From positions 50,291 through 114,290 of the forward strand of contig NZ_JALXKS010000003.1 in assembly GCF_025144725.1 (NCBI RefSeq): a DNA stretch of 64,000 nucleotides, in the 5' to 3' direction. The notes beneath the pieces are model-generated. The model searched no databases. It had not been told where the DNA came from and saw only the letters and a list, made by a program, of their open reading frames with translations. This DNA comes from Brevibacterium sp. p3-SID960 (lineage in GTDB: Bacteria > Actinomycetota > Actinomycetes > Actinomycetales > Brevibacteriaceae). Below are positions 36,695 through 45,744 of the stretch, one piece after another; position 1 is the stretch's first letter, and the number at the start of each line of letters is the position of its first letter. Position numbers and translations under genes: made by a program.

Positions 36695-37966
36695 ATGACC
36701 CTGCCACCACCGCCGTCGCACCGGCCGCAGCCGCGCCGCCGCGCCGACTCCGAACCCGAGGAGTCGCTGACGACCCAGCTCTTCGTCGGCCAGCCCAAGC
36801 CGGGTGCCGACAGCTCTGCAGACCCTGCCGGTTCCGGAAGCCGCGGGCCGTCCGGCAGCCAGGCTCAGGCCGACGCCACCGCCGCGATGCCGCCGGTGAC
36901 CGGAACACCTGCCGCCCCTTCCCAGCCGCAGGAAGCACCTGCCGGCCAGCCGGCGACGGAACCAGCTGATGGGGCCGGAGACGGTGCGGAGTCGACGAAG
37001 ATGCTCAGCCTCGAAGAGCTGCGCGAACTCGCTGCAGAGACCCATGACGACAGGCTCGACGGCACCCGGGAACAGGACATCCCGCGTGATCACCTGCCGA
37101 AGGCCACCAAAGCCGATGAGGCATTCGCCGAACAGCAGGCAGCGCCCTCGGTGTGGCCGGCACGCCAGCCGTCCGATGCGCCACCACCGCCGGCACAGCC
37201 GCCGGTCGTCAGCCCGGCCGCCTCGCAGGCGTACGGTGACATCGCACCCGGCTACGCGGCTTCCCCGCCCGGTTACGCTGCCCAGGGCCACAGCCAGAGC
37301 TACGGAGCGGCACCAGGATATGCACCCGGACACGGCGCGCCGAGTCCCGGGCAGCATGCCGGATTCGGCCAGCCGCCCGGATCGTTTCCGCAGCCACCGG
37401 CACCGCCACCGCGCAAGAAGGGCGGTCTGCCGGTCCCGGCCATCATTGCGATCATCCTCGCCGCACTCGTCGTCGTCGGCAGCATCGGCTACATCGTCTG
37501 GGACGTCAGCACACGCAGCGACGACGTCCAGGGTGAGACGCCCCCGCCGCCACCGGCTGACACCACCGAACCGACGAGCGAGGCAAGCCAGGAGCCGACC
37601 GAGACCTCTGGCGAACAGGTCGCGGAAGCCTTCACCACACCCTCGGGCAACATCTCGTGCACGATCAGCAACGAACGCGCCCGCTGCTCGATCGCCAACT
37701 TCGACTACGATCCGCCGGCGGACAAGCCGGAGAACTGCAAGGTCGACCCCTGGGGTTCAGTCGTCGTCGCCAATGCTGATGGTGCCGGGTTCTCCTGTGC
37801 CGAAGCACCGCCGAGCAGCGGTGAGGCTCAGGAGCTCGCCTACGGCCAGAGCCTCGAAGCCCACGGGATGCGCTGCACCTCGAACGAGGATGGCGTCGAA
37901 TGCACGCACATGGAGTCGGGCAAGGGCTTCAAGATCGCCCGCGCCGCAGCGAACTTCACGAGCTGA
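36695..37966 (+). CDS. Proline-rich single-pass membrane protein with Cys-containing C-terminal domain
   Basis: A 423-residue protein. Residues 1-240 are cytoplasmic, very rich in Pro, Ala, Gln and Gly, with PGYA-type repeats near 190-215. One membrane helix spans about 248-270 after a KKGG stop. An acidic linker (PPPPPADTTEP) leads to a small outside domain (about 310-423) with spaced cysteines (NISCTISNERARCSI, KPENCKV, FSCAEA, MRCTS, VECTH) that could form disulfides. The external domain resembles small Cys-paired domains (DUF6636-like) in actinobacterial membrane proteins. The function is unknown; a cell-envelope role is inferred. Confidence 0.72.
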   Translation: MTLPPPPSHRPQPRRRADSEPEESLTTQLFVGQPKPGADSSADPAGSGSRGPSGSQAQADATAAMPPVTGTPAAPSQPQEAPAGQPATEPADGAGDGAESTKMLSLEELRELAAETHDDRLDGTREQDIPRDHLPKATKADEAFAEQQAAPSVWPARQPSDAPPPPAQPPVVSPAASQAYGDIAPGYAASPPGYAAQGHSQSYGAAPGYAPGHGAPSPGQHAGFGQPPGSFPQPPAPPPRKKGGLPVPAIIAIILAALVVVGSIGYIVWDVSTRSDDVQGETPPPPPADTTEPTSEASQEPTETSGEQVAEAFTTPSGNISCTISNERARCSIANFDYDPPADKPENCKVDPWGSVVVANADGAGFSCAEAPPSSGEAQELAYGQSLEAHGMRCTSNEDGVECTHMESGKGFKIARAAANFTS

Positions 37967-38028
37967 GCCAGCACACGCACTGGCATCTCACACCTCGGAC
38001 GCGGGTACGGATGCCGGCAGCGGCGCTC

Positions 38029-38034
38029 TAGAGT
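38029..38034 (+). promoter_or_regulatory. -10 box of leuA leader transcript
   Basis: TAGAGT lies exactly 6 nt before the ATG of the leader peptide, placing the transcript start at or near that ATG. Confidence 0.5.
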
Positions 38035-38040
38035 GGACGC

Positions 38041-38085
38041 ATGGCAAGGCACATCCTTCTCCTTCCGTGCCGCGGCGAGGCCTGA
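38041..38085 (+). CDS. leuL: leuA leader peptide (attenuator peptide)
   Basis: A 14-residue open frame, MARHILLLPCRGEA, too short for ordinary ORF calling. It has three consecutive Leu codons, CTT CTC CTT; two are CTT, a codon rare in this G+C-rich sequence. The stop codon lies inside a hairpin (38070-38108). Leucine-rich leaders before leuA are known in actinobacteria: ribosome stalling at the Leu codons when leucyl-tRNA is scarce favours an antiterminator. The match of position, codons and hairpin is strong, although no expression data exist. Confidence 0.75.
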   Translation: MARHILLLPCRGEA

Positions 38086-38108
38086 CTCAGGCCGCATCCT
38101 CGCCGCGG
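38070..38108 (+). promoter_or_regulatory. leuA attenuator hairpin
   Basis: Perfect 11-bp stem (CCGCGGCGAGG / CCTCGCCGCGG) overlapping the end of the leader frame; its loop holds a smaller CCTGA-c-TCAGG hairpin. It would be disrupted or kept depending on ribosome position. Further pairing downstream (38109-38160) may provide the competing structure, but I cannot fix it by eye. Confidence 0.55.
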
Positions 38109-38200
38109 AGTCCGTGCTGCCGGTCGCTGACACCCCGCCGGGTCATTCGCCCACCTGCGATACTCCCGGGCTCTGAGCACACCACAGAGGATGAAACACC

Positions 38201-39988
38201 ATGGCGAAACTGCAACAGCCGACCCCCATGCCATTTGCGAAGTACAAGTCCTTCTTCGACCGCATCTCCCTCGACATGCGCGATCGCACCTGGCCTGATC
38301 AGCGGATCACGGAGGCCCCGCGCTGGCTCTCGACCGATCTGCGCGACGGCAACCAGGCACTCATCGACCCGATGACACCCGACCGCAAGCGCGCGATGTT
38401 CGACCTGCTTGTGCGCCTCGGGTTCAAGGAGATCGAGGTCGGGTTCCCGGCTGCCAGTCAGCCGGACTTCGACTTCGTGCGCCAGATCATCGAAGAGGAC
38501 GCCATCCCCGATGATGTGCGCATCTCGGTGCTCACCCAGGCGCGCGAGGATCTCATCGAGCGCACCGTCGAAAGCCTCGTCGGGGCCAAGAAACCGACCG
38601 TGCATCTGTACAACGCCACCGCCCCAGTCTTCCGCAAGGTCGTCTTCGGCTTCGACGGCGAAGGCTACGACCAGACACGCGACATCGCGGTGCGCGGCAC
38701 CCAGGCTGTGATGAAGCACGCCGAGTCGATGCTCGGCGACGCCGACTTCGGATACCAGTACTCACCTGAGATCTTCGTCGACACCGAACCGGAGTTCGCT
38801 CTCGACATCGTCGGCAGCGTCCTGGACATGTGGCAGCCGGCCGACGGTCGCGAAACCGTCGTCAACCTGCCGGCCACCGTCGAACGCGGCACCCCGAACA
38901 CCTATGCCGACCAGATCGAGTGGTTCTGCCGCCACGTGCCCTACCGGGAGGACATCGCCGTCTCCCTGCACCCGCACAACGACCGCGGCACCGGAGTCGC
39001 CGCGGCCGAACTCGGCATCATGGCCGGCGCCGACCGGATCGAAGGCTGCCTGTTCGGCAACGGCGAGCGCACCGGCAACCTCGACCTCGTCACCACCGCA
39101 CTCAACCTGTACTCCCAGGGAGTCGATCCCGAACTCGACTTCTCCGACATCGACGAGGTCATCCGCACCGTCGAGTACTGCAACCAGATCGGCGTGCACG
39201 AACGCCACCCCTACGGCGGCGACCTTGTCTTCACCTCGTTCTCCGGTTCGCACCAGGACGCAATCAACAAGGCCTTCGCCGACCGGGAGAAGAAGGCCAA
39301 AGAGGCCGGTGTGCCGACCGACGAGATGGAATGGGATATGCCCTACCTGCCGGTCGATCCGAAGGACCTCGGCCGCACGTATGAGGCGATCATCCGCGTG
39401 AACTCCCAGTCCGGCAAGGGCGGGGTCACCTACCTGCTCAAGAGCGAGTACGGCCTCGATATGCCCCGGCGCATGCAGGTGGAGTTCTCCAAGGTGGTCC
39501 AGCAGCACAGCGAATCCGCCGGTGAGATCTCGGCGTCGGAGATCTGGCAGATCTTCTCCGACGAGTACCTGCCGGCAGAAGAGGCCAGCAAGAGCTGGGG
39601 TCGCTTCCGGGTCACCGCACTGCGCACCGAATCGGCCCATGTCGATGACGATGCCGCTGGCAAGAACGCCGAGCGCCTCGAAGTCACCCTGGAGACCGAT
39701 GGCCAGGAGCGCTCCTACGAAGGCCACGGCACCGGCCCGCTGAACGCGCTCGTCAACGTCATGAACGAGAACTTCGGCGTCGATGTGCGAGTCCAGGACT
39801 ACACCGAGCACGCGATCGGCGCGGGAGCGGACACCACCGCTGCGGCCTACGTCGAGATCGCCATCGGCGACCGCGTGCTGTGGGGTGCCGGCATCCACCC
39901 GAACATCACGAAGGCCTCACTCAAGGCCGTCATCTCGGCGATCAACCGCTACATGCGAGACGAGACGAGCTTCGACGGACAGCAGTGA
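38201..39988 (+). CDS. leuA: 2-isopropylmalate synthase
   Basis: A 595-residue enzyme of leucine synthesis that condenses acetyl-CoA with 2-ketoisovalerate. The TIM-barrel signatures STDLRDGNQALIDP and LHPHNDRGTGVAAAELG (metal-binding His) are present, and the C-terminal leucine-binding regulatory domain (about 450-595) carries the allosteric feedback site. The length fits the long actinobacterial type. Expression is probably also controlled by the leader peptide and hairpin upstream, so leucine acts on both enzyme activity and transcription. Confidence 0.97.
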   Translation: MAKLQQPTPMPFAKYKSFFDRISLDMRDRTWPDQRITEAPRWLSTDLRDGNQALIDPMTPDRKRAMFDLLVRLGFKEIEVGFPAASQPDFDFVRQIIEEDAIPDDVRISVLTQAREDLIERTVESLVGAKKPTVHLYNATAPVFRKVVFGFDGEGYDQTRDIAVRGTQAVMKHAESMLGDADFGYQYSPEIFVDTEPEFALDIVGSVLDMWQPADGRETVVNLPATVERGTPNTYADQIEWFCRHVPYREDIAVSLHPHNDRGTGVAAAELGIMAGADRIEGCLFGNGERTGNLDLVTTALNLYSQGVDPELDFSDIDEVIRTVEYCNQIGVHERHPYGGDLVFTSFSGSHQDAINKAFADREKKAKEAGVPTDEMEWDMPYLPVDPKDLGRTYEAIIRVNSQSGKGGVTYLLKSEYGLDMPRRMQVEFSKVVQQHSESAGEISASEIWQIFSDEYLPAEEASKSWGRFRVTALRTESAHVDDDAAGKNAERLEVTLETDGQERSYEGHGTGPLNALVNVMNENFGVDVRVQDYTEHAIGAGADTTAAAYVEIAIGDRVLWGAGIHPNITKASLKAVISAINRYMRDETSFDGQQ

Positions 39989-40012
39989 CACGCTGAGAGC
40001 CGACAGGGTGGA

Positions 40013-40058
40013 TCAGACTCCGCGGGCAGGATTCGCGGCAATAGGCTGATGAGTCTGA
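40013..40058 (+). terminator. Possible branched hairpin after leuA
   Basis: Outer 8-bp arms (TCAGACTC / GAGTCTGA) enclose a smaller CCGCG / CGCGG pairing, 25 bp after the leuA stop. There is no T-tract. The rest of the 257-bp leuA-recO gap shows no gene. Confidence 0.35.
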
Positions 40059-40233
40059 GCGGCGTGAACAGAGATCATCATCGGAGTGCTCCAGGTGTTC
40101 GCACAGCTGATCGGGCCTTCATCGCAGAACTGGCTTCTGCGGCGATCCTGAAACGCAGGTGCGAGACACTGGAGAGACATGTGCTGGCGGCGCGCCCAGC
40201 CGGCACCTCGCACGGGCACCTTACTGAGAGTGA

Positions 40234-40239
40234 GATAAT
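40234..40239 (+). promoter_or_regulatory. -10 box of leaderless recO transcript
   Basis: GATAAT lies 6 nt before the recO ATG, with no ribosome-binding site in between. Confidence 0.5.
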
Positions 40240-40245
40240 CGGCTG

Positions 40246-41079
40246 ATGAGGTTCTATCGTGATGTCGGCATCGTCCTCGGCGGGCACAAGCTCGGCGAGG
40301 CTGATCGCATCGTCATCATCCTCACCCGCAACCACGGCCTGATCCGCGCTGTCGCCAAGGGCATTCGGCGCACCAAGTCCCGGTTCGGCTCCCGGCTGGA
40401 GCCGTTCATGTTCGTCGACGTGCAGTGTCACATCGGCCGCAGCCTCGACATCATCACCCAGGTCGAGCTGCTTGAGCCCTTCGCCCGTGGGATCATGTCC
40501 GACTACGACACGTATGCGGCAGCCACCGGTATGGCGGAGACGGCGATCCGGCTGACCGAGGACGAACCGCAGGCCCGCGCCCAGTTTCTGCTGCTGCTCG
40601 CTGCCATCCGCTCGCTGTGCAATGGCGAGCATTCCCCGGGCCTGAGCCGGGATGCCTACCTGCTGCGGGCGATGTCGCTGGCCGGCTGGGCGCCGAGCCT
40701 CGATGACTGCGCCCAATGCGGAGCACCCGGCCCACACCGCGCGTTCTCACCAGCCCTCGGCGGGGCTGTCTGCCACTCCTGCCGCCCACACGGCACCGCG
40801 CTGCCGAGCTCGGAGACGATGGACCACCTCACCGCCCTCATGTCACGCGACTGGCAGCGTGTCGAGGCCAGCAGCGCATACCAGCAGACAGAGGCTTCCC
40901 GCCTCATCGTCACGTACGTCCAATGGCACCTTGAGCGCAAGGTCAAGTCCCTGGCCGTGCTCGCCAGCCAGCCGGCCCCCGTCCAGCCAGCCCCTGTCCA
41001 GCCGACATCTGTCCAGCCGGCCCCCCTCGAACCTGCACCGCACCCGTCCGCACCGTCAGCCTCCGTGGAGATCACATGA
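40246..41079 (+). CDS. recO: DNA repair protein RecO
   Basis: A 277-residue recombination mediator that loads RecA at gaps with RecR. The N-terminal OB-fold ([23 protein letters not shown]) and the zinc-binding cysteines CAQC and CHSC (about residues 158-180) are visible. The last 35 residues are a Pro/Gln-rich tail made of short PAPVQP-like repeats, longer than the usual RecO end. The stop overlaps the uppS start (ATGA). recO-uppS adjacency is typical for actinobacteria. Confidence 0.94.
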   Translation: MRFYRDVGIVLGGHKLGEADRIVIILTRNHGLIRAVAKGIRRTKSRFGSRLEPFMFVDVQCHIGRSLDIITQVELLEPFARGIMSDYDTYAAATGMAETAIRLTEDEPQARAQFLLLLAAIRSLCNGEHSPGLSRDAYLLRAMSLAGWAPSLDDCAQCGAPGPHRAFSPALGGAVCHSCRPHGTALPSSETMDHLTALMSRDWQRVEASSAYQQTEASRLIVTYVQWHLERKVKSLAVLASQPAPVQPAPVQPTSVQPAPLEPAPHPSAPSASVEIT

Positions 41080-41849
41080 CCTATCCTGCTCCGCCGGTCC
41101 ACCCCTCGGGCGCGGTTCCGCCTGCCATCTCAGCGAAGTTCGTCCCCGACCACGTCGCCATCGTCATGGACGGCAACGGGCGGTGGGCCAATGAGCGCGG
41201 GCTGCCGCGCACAGCCGGCCACACCGCAGGCGAGGCCTCCCTGCTCGACGTCATTCACGGGGCGATCGAGATCGGCGTGAAATACCTGTCGGCCTACGCC
41301 TTCTCAACCGAGAACTGGAAACGCTCACCGGAGGAGGTGCGCTTCCTCATGGGCTTCAACCGCGATGTCATCCGCCGCCGCCGTGATGAGCTCAACGCAC
41401 TCGGTGTGCGGATCGTGTGGTCGGGCCGGCGCGGGCGGCTGTGGAAGTCGGTGATCGAGGAGCTCGAACACGCCGAGGAGCTGACGAAGCACAACACCGG
41501 GCTGACGCTGCAGTTCTGCGTGAATTACGGTGGCCGCTCCGAACTCGTCGACGCCGTCAACGCCATCACTCGCGAGGTCGCAGCCGGGAAGATGAAGCCG
41601 GGAAGGATCACGGAGAAGGTCCTGACCAACCGCTTGTATCACCCCGAGGTTCCTGATGTGGACCTGTTTCTGCGCTCGTCTGGCGAGCAGCGGACGTCGA
41701 ACTTCCTGCTGTGGCAGTCGGCGTATGCGGAGATGGTCTTCCAGGACGTGCTGTGGCCCGATGTCGACCGGCGCACCCTGTGGGCTGCGATCGAGGAGTA
41801 CGCCCGGCGGGATCGTCGCTTCGGCGGTGCCGTCGACGCCCCGAAGTGA
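41076..41849 (+). CDS. uppS: Isoprenyl transferase (undecaprenyl/decaprenyl diphosphate synthase family)
   Basis: A 257-residue cis-prenyltransferase making the polyprenyl diphosphate carrier for cell-wall synthesis from isoprenyl units derived from dxs. The catalytic Asp is D32 in [25 protein letters not shown] and [19 protein letters not shown] are family signatures. It is coupled to recO by a 4-bp overlap and ends 1 bp from the convergent MOSC-fusion stop. Product chain length (C50 or C55) cannot be read from sequence alone. Confidence 0.94.
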   Translation: MTYPAPPVHPSGAVPPAISAKFVPDHVAIVMDGNGRWANERGLPRTAGHTAGEASLLDVIHGAIEIGVKYLSAYAFSTENWKRSPEEVRFLMGFNRDVIRRRRDELNALGVRIVWSGRRGRLWKSVIEELEHAEELTKHNTGLTLQFCVNYGGRSELVDAVNAITREVAAGKMKPGRITEKVLTNRLYHPEVPDVDLFLRSSGEQRTSNFLLWQSAYAEMVFQDVLWPDVDRRTLWAAIEEYARRDRRFGGAVDAPK

Positions 41850-41850
41850 C

Positions 41851-43644
41851 TCACACGTCGAGGTCCACCGGCCCGAGCGGCACTGCCGAGCACACGAGCA
41901 CCTCATCTGCCCTTCTGGCCGCCGCCGGCTCGACCGGGTAGGCGATCTGGCCTGCGCGTAGGGTCAGCGCACACGTCCCGCACGCCCCAGCCCGGCACAG
42001 ACTGCCGACGTCGACGCCACGGCGTTCGAGTGCGTCGAGCAGCATCCCCTGCTCGGGATTCCAGTCGAACACCGTGCCCGAGGCGGTGGTCACCGTGGCT
42101 GGCGCGCCGGCCTCCGGTGCGTACCGGTCCAGGTCGATGCGCGTCGGGTCGGCAGGTGAAGTGAAGATCTCGGTGTGGATCTGCTCAGCTGCGATCCCAG
42201 CATTCGCGGACGCCTCGGTCGCAGCCTGCGTGAAGGCCGGTGGCCCGCAGATGACGAGGCTCGAGCCGGGCCCGAGATGGGAGGCCAGTTCGGCTGTGCT
42301 CAGCCGGGCCCCGCCGTGGCCCGGGTCGGTGCAGCGGCGGATGAGACCGGGGGCCGGGTCCATGCCTGCGGCGAGCTCTGTGAGCTCGTCCCACAGGCGG
42401 CTGGGTGCCGGGCTGCGTTCGGAGTGGATGATGCGCACCTGTCGCCCAGCCAGACCGGGCAGCAGAGAGAGCGCTGGAGTGATGCCGATGCCGGCGGTGA
42501 GGAACACGACCTCGTCACCGAGCCTATCGGCGGTTACCTGTCCGAACGGTCCGGAGACCAGCAGCCTGTCACCGGCTCTCATGCCCGCCAGCCGGCGGGA
42601 GACGCCGGAGCGGATGCGCACCCGCAGGTGCAGTGTGTCCCCGGTGACACGAGTGACCGTGTAGCAGCGCCAGGTCGGGGCGCCGGCAGGGGAGTCGGGC
42701 AGGTGCACCCGCACATGCATGCCGGGGGAGTAGAAGTCACCGATGAACCCGAGATCATCATGCAGCCGGATCTCAGCAACCCCCTCCGCGCTGTCCGCGC
42801 CTGTGACGGTCATCAGCCGTGGCGCGGTCTGGCGTTTGAGCGCCTCGACCGGTGCCGCACCGAGAACCTCGATCGGATCACCTGATCGGACCTGACCGGA
42901 TGCTGTGACGGCGAGGTAGACACCGCAGTGCAGGTGCCCGCAGCCGGCGGCCAGCAGACGGGGGATCGGCAGATCGGCCGCACCGGTGGCGGGATCGACT
43001 TCGGTGGCCGGGCAGCGTTCGATCGGGCAGCGCACAACCGCTTCCGCCCCGCCGATGCGCAGCCGCTTGCCGACCAGCGCGAACTCTGCGAAAGCGGGCA
43101 GGCCGTCGACGAGGATGTTGCCGCGGAAGCGCAGCGGATCGATCGGCTGGCCGGCCAGCGTCTGAAGTGCGCGCACGGTCGTCGGGTTGATGATCGACAG
43201 CCCTGAGGTTTGTGAGTCGAACATCCCCTGGTCGGTGGATACGAGCTCGCGTCGGTGCGGCCCGCGGGGTGTGAGCCGGGCAGCGAGGAACTCCTCTGCA
43301 GCGTGCAGGCTCTCAGGAGCGTCTGGTGAGAAGGTGACCTGCTCGCCATCGGGGGTTTGCAGGCCGATGGCGAGGGTCGCCTCGGGGTCGGATGTGCGCC
43401 CCTGCGCGCCGGGCAGGTTCGAGCGCACCTGCCACTGCTGCAGGGAGGTGTCGTTCTTCAGCACCGTGAACGTGCGCGGACCCGCCCACTGCCCGGGCAC
43501 AGCGGGTGCGGCACCGGTGGTGAAGGCGAAGGCGCGGTCGCCGTCGAATCCTGAGTCGGCGCGCGCAAAACCGGTCTCGATCGGCTCGGCGGGAAAGCCC
43601 TTGAGTGGGAAGCGGAAGAGGGCGGAGACGCGCATGGAGACCAT
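41851..43644 (-). CDS. MOSC - ferredoxin reductase - [2Fe-2S] fusion oxidoreductase
   Basis: A 597-residue three-part protein. First comes an MOSC N-terminal barrel plus MOSC domain (about 1-265; Cys in VVRCPIERCPATEVDP), the molybdenum-cofactor sulfurase C-terminal fold. Next is an FNR-like domain (about 275-490; FAD motif RCYTVTRV, NAD(P) motif TAGIGITPAL). Last is a plant-type ferredoxin with C550, C555, C558 and C585. This resembles an mARC-type molybdenum reductase carrying its own electron chain. Reduction of N-hydroxylated compounds is a reasonable guess; the substrate is unknown. The ATG follows GGAG; M4 is an alternative start. Confidence 0.85.
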   Translation of the reverse strand: MVSMRVSALFRFPLKGFPAEPIETGFARADSGFDGDRAFAFTTGAAPAVPGQWAGPRTFTVLKNDTSLQQWQVRSNLPGAQGRTSDPEATLAIGLQTPDGEQVTFSPDAPESLHAAEEFLAARLTPRGPHRRELVSTDQGMFDSQTSGLSIINPTTVRALQTLAGQPIDPLRFRGNILVDGLPAFAEFALVGKRLRIGGAEAVVRCPIERCPATEVDPATGAADLPIPRLLAAGCGHLHCGVYLAVTASGQVRSGDPIEVLGAAPVEALKRQTAPRLMTVTGADSAEGVAEIRLHDDLGFIGDFYSPGMHVRVHLPDSPAGAPTWRCYTVTRVTGDTLHLRVRIRSGVSRRLAGMRAGDRLLVSGPFGQVTADRLGDEVVFLTAGIGITPALSLLPGLAGRQVRIIHSERSPAPSRLWDELTELAAGMDPAPGLIRRCTDPGHGGARLSTAELASHLGPGSSLVICGPPAFTQAATEASANAGIAAEQIHTEIFTSPADPTRIDLDRYAPEAGAPATVTTASGTVFDWNPEQGMLLDALERRGVDVGSLCRAGACGTCALTLRAGQIAYPVEPAAARRADEVLVCSAVPLGPVDLDV

Positions 43645-43665
43645 GCTACTCCGCCCTCTTCACTG

Positions 43666-43690
43666 CCGCGCAGACTGTGTCAGTCCGCGG
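43666..43690 (-). terminator. Possible hairpin after DEAD-box helicase gene
   Basis: CCGCG-CA-GACT pairs with AGTC-CGCGG, leaving a two-base bulge, 7 bp beyond the helicase stop and before the MOSC-fusion start. There is no T-tract. Confidence 0.4.
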
Positions 43691-43696
43691 TGAGAC

Positions 43697-45568
43697 TCAC
43701 TTCCGGGGTGCGCCGGCCTTCTGGTAGCCGCCCTTGCGGCGACCACCGCCGGAACCTGAGCGCGGGACGGAAGGATCGCGGCCGTGTCTCTTGCCGAAGC
43801 CGGGCTTCGAACCGTGATCGGCGCCGGCCCCGCGGTCAAAGCGCTTCTTGAACGGCCGGCCCGGGCGTCCTGTGTCCGGGCGCAGGTCGATGTGCTTGCC
43901 CTGGATGCGGGTCCGTGAGAGCCGTTCGAAGACGTCGTCGGGCAGGTCGGCCGGCAGGTCGACGAGCGAGTGGTTCGAGCGGATGTCGATGTGTCCGATC
44001 TGGGCCGAGGTGAGCCCGCCTTCATTGGCGATCGCACCGACGATGCCGCCGGGCTGGACGCGCTCGTTGCGGCCGACGGCGATTCGGTAGGTGCGCATTC
44101 CGTCCTTGCGGTGCTTGCCGCCCTTGCCGGCCTCGCGCTCCGAGCGCGGCTTGCGGGCGGTCGGTTCGGGCAGCGGGTCGGCAGCGAGGGTCTCACCCTC
44201 GAGCAGCAGCGTCGCCAGTGCCGCGGCGACCTCGGTGGCCGGGACGTTGCGGGCCTGCTCGTACTGCTCGATGACCGGGCGCATCTCCGTCAGGTCGAGG
44301 GTTTCGAGTGCTTCGGTGATGCGGGCTTTGAACTTATCGGTGCGAGTGTTCGTGAGCTCTTCAGGTGTGGGCAGCACGAGCTTCTCGACCGCACGGCGGG
44401 TGGCCTTCTCGATAGCCTTGAGCAGATGATGCTCACGCGGGGTGACGAACAGGATCGCCTCACCGGAGCGTCCAGCGCGTCCGGTACGACCGATCCGGTG
44501 GACGTAGGCCTCCGGGTCGTGCGGGATGTCGTAGTTGACGACGAGTTCGATGCGTTCGACGTCGAGGCCGCGGGCGGCGACGTCGGTGGCGACGAGGATG
44601 TCGATACGGCCGGCCTTGAGCTGTTCGACGGTGCGCTCGCGGGCCTGCTGCGGGATGTCGCCGTTGATGGCAGCGGCCTTGAAGCCGCGGGCGCGCAGCT
44701 TGTCAGCCAGTTCCTCGGTGGCCTGCTTGGTGCGCACGAACATGATGATGCCGTCGTACTGCTCGACTTCGAGGATGCGGGTGAGCGCATCGAGCTTATG
44801 GGAGTGCATGACGGTGAGGAACCGCTGGCGGATGTTCGTCCCAGTCGTCGACGACGGAGTCACGCGGATCTCACGCGGATTGCTGAGGTAGCGTTCGGCG
44901 ATCCGGTGGATCGACTTCGGCATGGTGGCCGAGAAGAGCGCGACCTGGCGCTCATCGCCGGCGGCTTCGAAGATCGCTTCGATGTCCTCTTGGAAGCCCA
45001 TCTTCAGCATCTCATCGGCCTCATCGAGGATAAGGTGGCGCAGGTTGTGCAGCTTGAGCGATCCGCGCTTGAGGTGGTCGATGACGCGGCCGGGCGTGCC
45101 GACGACGACCTGGGCACCGCGCCTGAGGCCAGCCAGCTGCGGGCCGTAGGACTGGCCTCCGTAGATCGGCAGGATCGAGAACCCGGCTAGGTGGGCGGCA
45201 TAGGAGGTGAAGGCCTCGGAGACCTGCAGGGCGAGCTCGCGGGTCGGAGCGAGCACGAGGGCCAGCGGGCCGTCATCGGCTCGGCCGGCATCGGCGAGGC
45301 TGTCGAGGACGGGTACGGCGAAGGCAGCGGTCTTACCGGTGCCGGTCTGGGCCAGGCCCATGACGTCCTCGCCGTCGAGCAGCGGCGGGATCGCCTGCTC
45401 CTGCACGGCAGACGGGGTCTCGTAGCCCAGGTCGGTGAGTGCGGAGAGGATCCGCGGGTCGATGTCGAAATCGCAGAACTGCACGGCCGGCGGTTGGATC
45501 TCAGCGGCCTCATCAGTGGTGGGGGTGGCGGACGCCTGCGGGTCGGCAGACGGGTGGACGGATGTCAT
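43697..45568 (-). CDS. deaD: DEAD-box RNA helicase with DbpA-like RNA-binding domain
   Basis: A 623-residue ATP-dependent RNA helicase of the CsdA/DeaD type. Motifs: Walker A AQTGTGKT, PTRELALQ, LDEADEML, SAT in VALFSATMP, and HRIGRTGRAGR. A DbpA/CsdA RNA-binding domain (about 485-560; YRIAVGRNERVQPGGIVGAI) precedes a Gly/Lys/Arg-rich tail (about 565-623). It unwinds structured RNA, assisting ribosome assembly or mRNA decay. The ATG at 45568 has GGAG upstream; an in-frame start at 45589 is less likely. The leader before it appears to be long. Confidence 0.94.
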   Translation of the reverse strand: MTSVHPSADPQASATPTTDEAAEIQPPAVQFCDFDIDPRILSALTDLGYETPSAVQEQAIPPLLDGEDVMGLAQTGTGKTAAFAVPVLDSLADAGRADDGPLALVLAPTRELALQVSEAFTSYAAHLAGFSILPIYGGQSYGPQLAGLRRGAQVVVGTPGRVIDHLKRGSLKLHNLRHLILDEADEMLKMGFQEDIEAIFEAAGDERQVALFSATMPKSIHRIAERYLSNPREIRVTPSSTTGTNIRQRFLTVMHSHKLDALTRILEVEQYDGIIMFVRTKQATEELADKLRARGFKAAAINGDIPQQARERTVEQLKAGRIDILVATDVAARGLDVERIELVVNYDIPHDPEAYVHRIGRTGRAGRSGEAILFVTPREHHLLKAIEKATRRAVEKLVLPTPEELTNTRTDKFKARITEALETLDLTEMRPVIEQYEQARNVPATEVAAALATLLLEGETLAADPLPEPTARKPRSEREAGKGGKHRKDGMRTYRIAVGRNERVQPGGIVGAIANEGGLTSAQIGHIDIRSNHSLVDLPADLPDDVFERLSRTRIQGKHIDLRPDTGRPGRPFKKRFDRGAGADHGSKPGFGKRHGRDPSVPRSGSGGGRRKGGYQKAGAPRK

Positions 45569-45744
45569 GAATCTCCAAACAGGGCACACGGATCACGGAA
45601 TGGACAGACTTCGGCATCGGAACATGCCTCGAAGTGGGAGTGTGATCGAACTCTAGCGGCCGAAGGAGCGTCATCAGTCAGACACGAAGCGGCCGGAACC
45701 ACAGTCAATCCTACCTGCCGCAGCTGCCATTCCCCGCATCAAGC
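45569..45744. other. Leader region of the DEAD-box helicase gene
   Basis: 176 bp without a coding signal, between the helicase start and the stop of the frame-broken gene upstream. CsdA-type helicases often have long regulated leaders. I see no definite RNA element. Confidence 0.3.
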
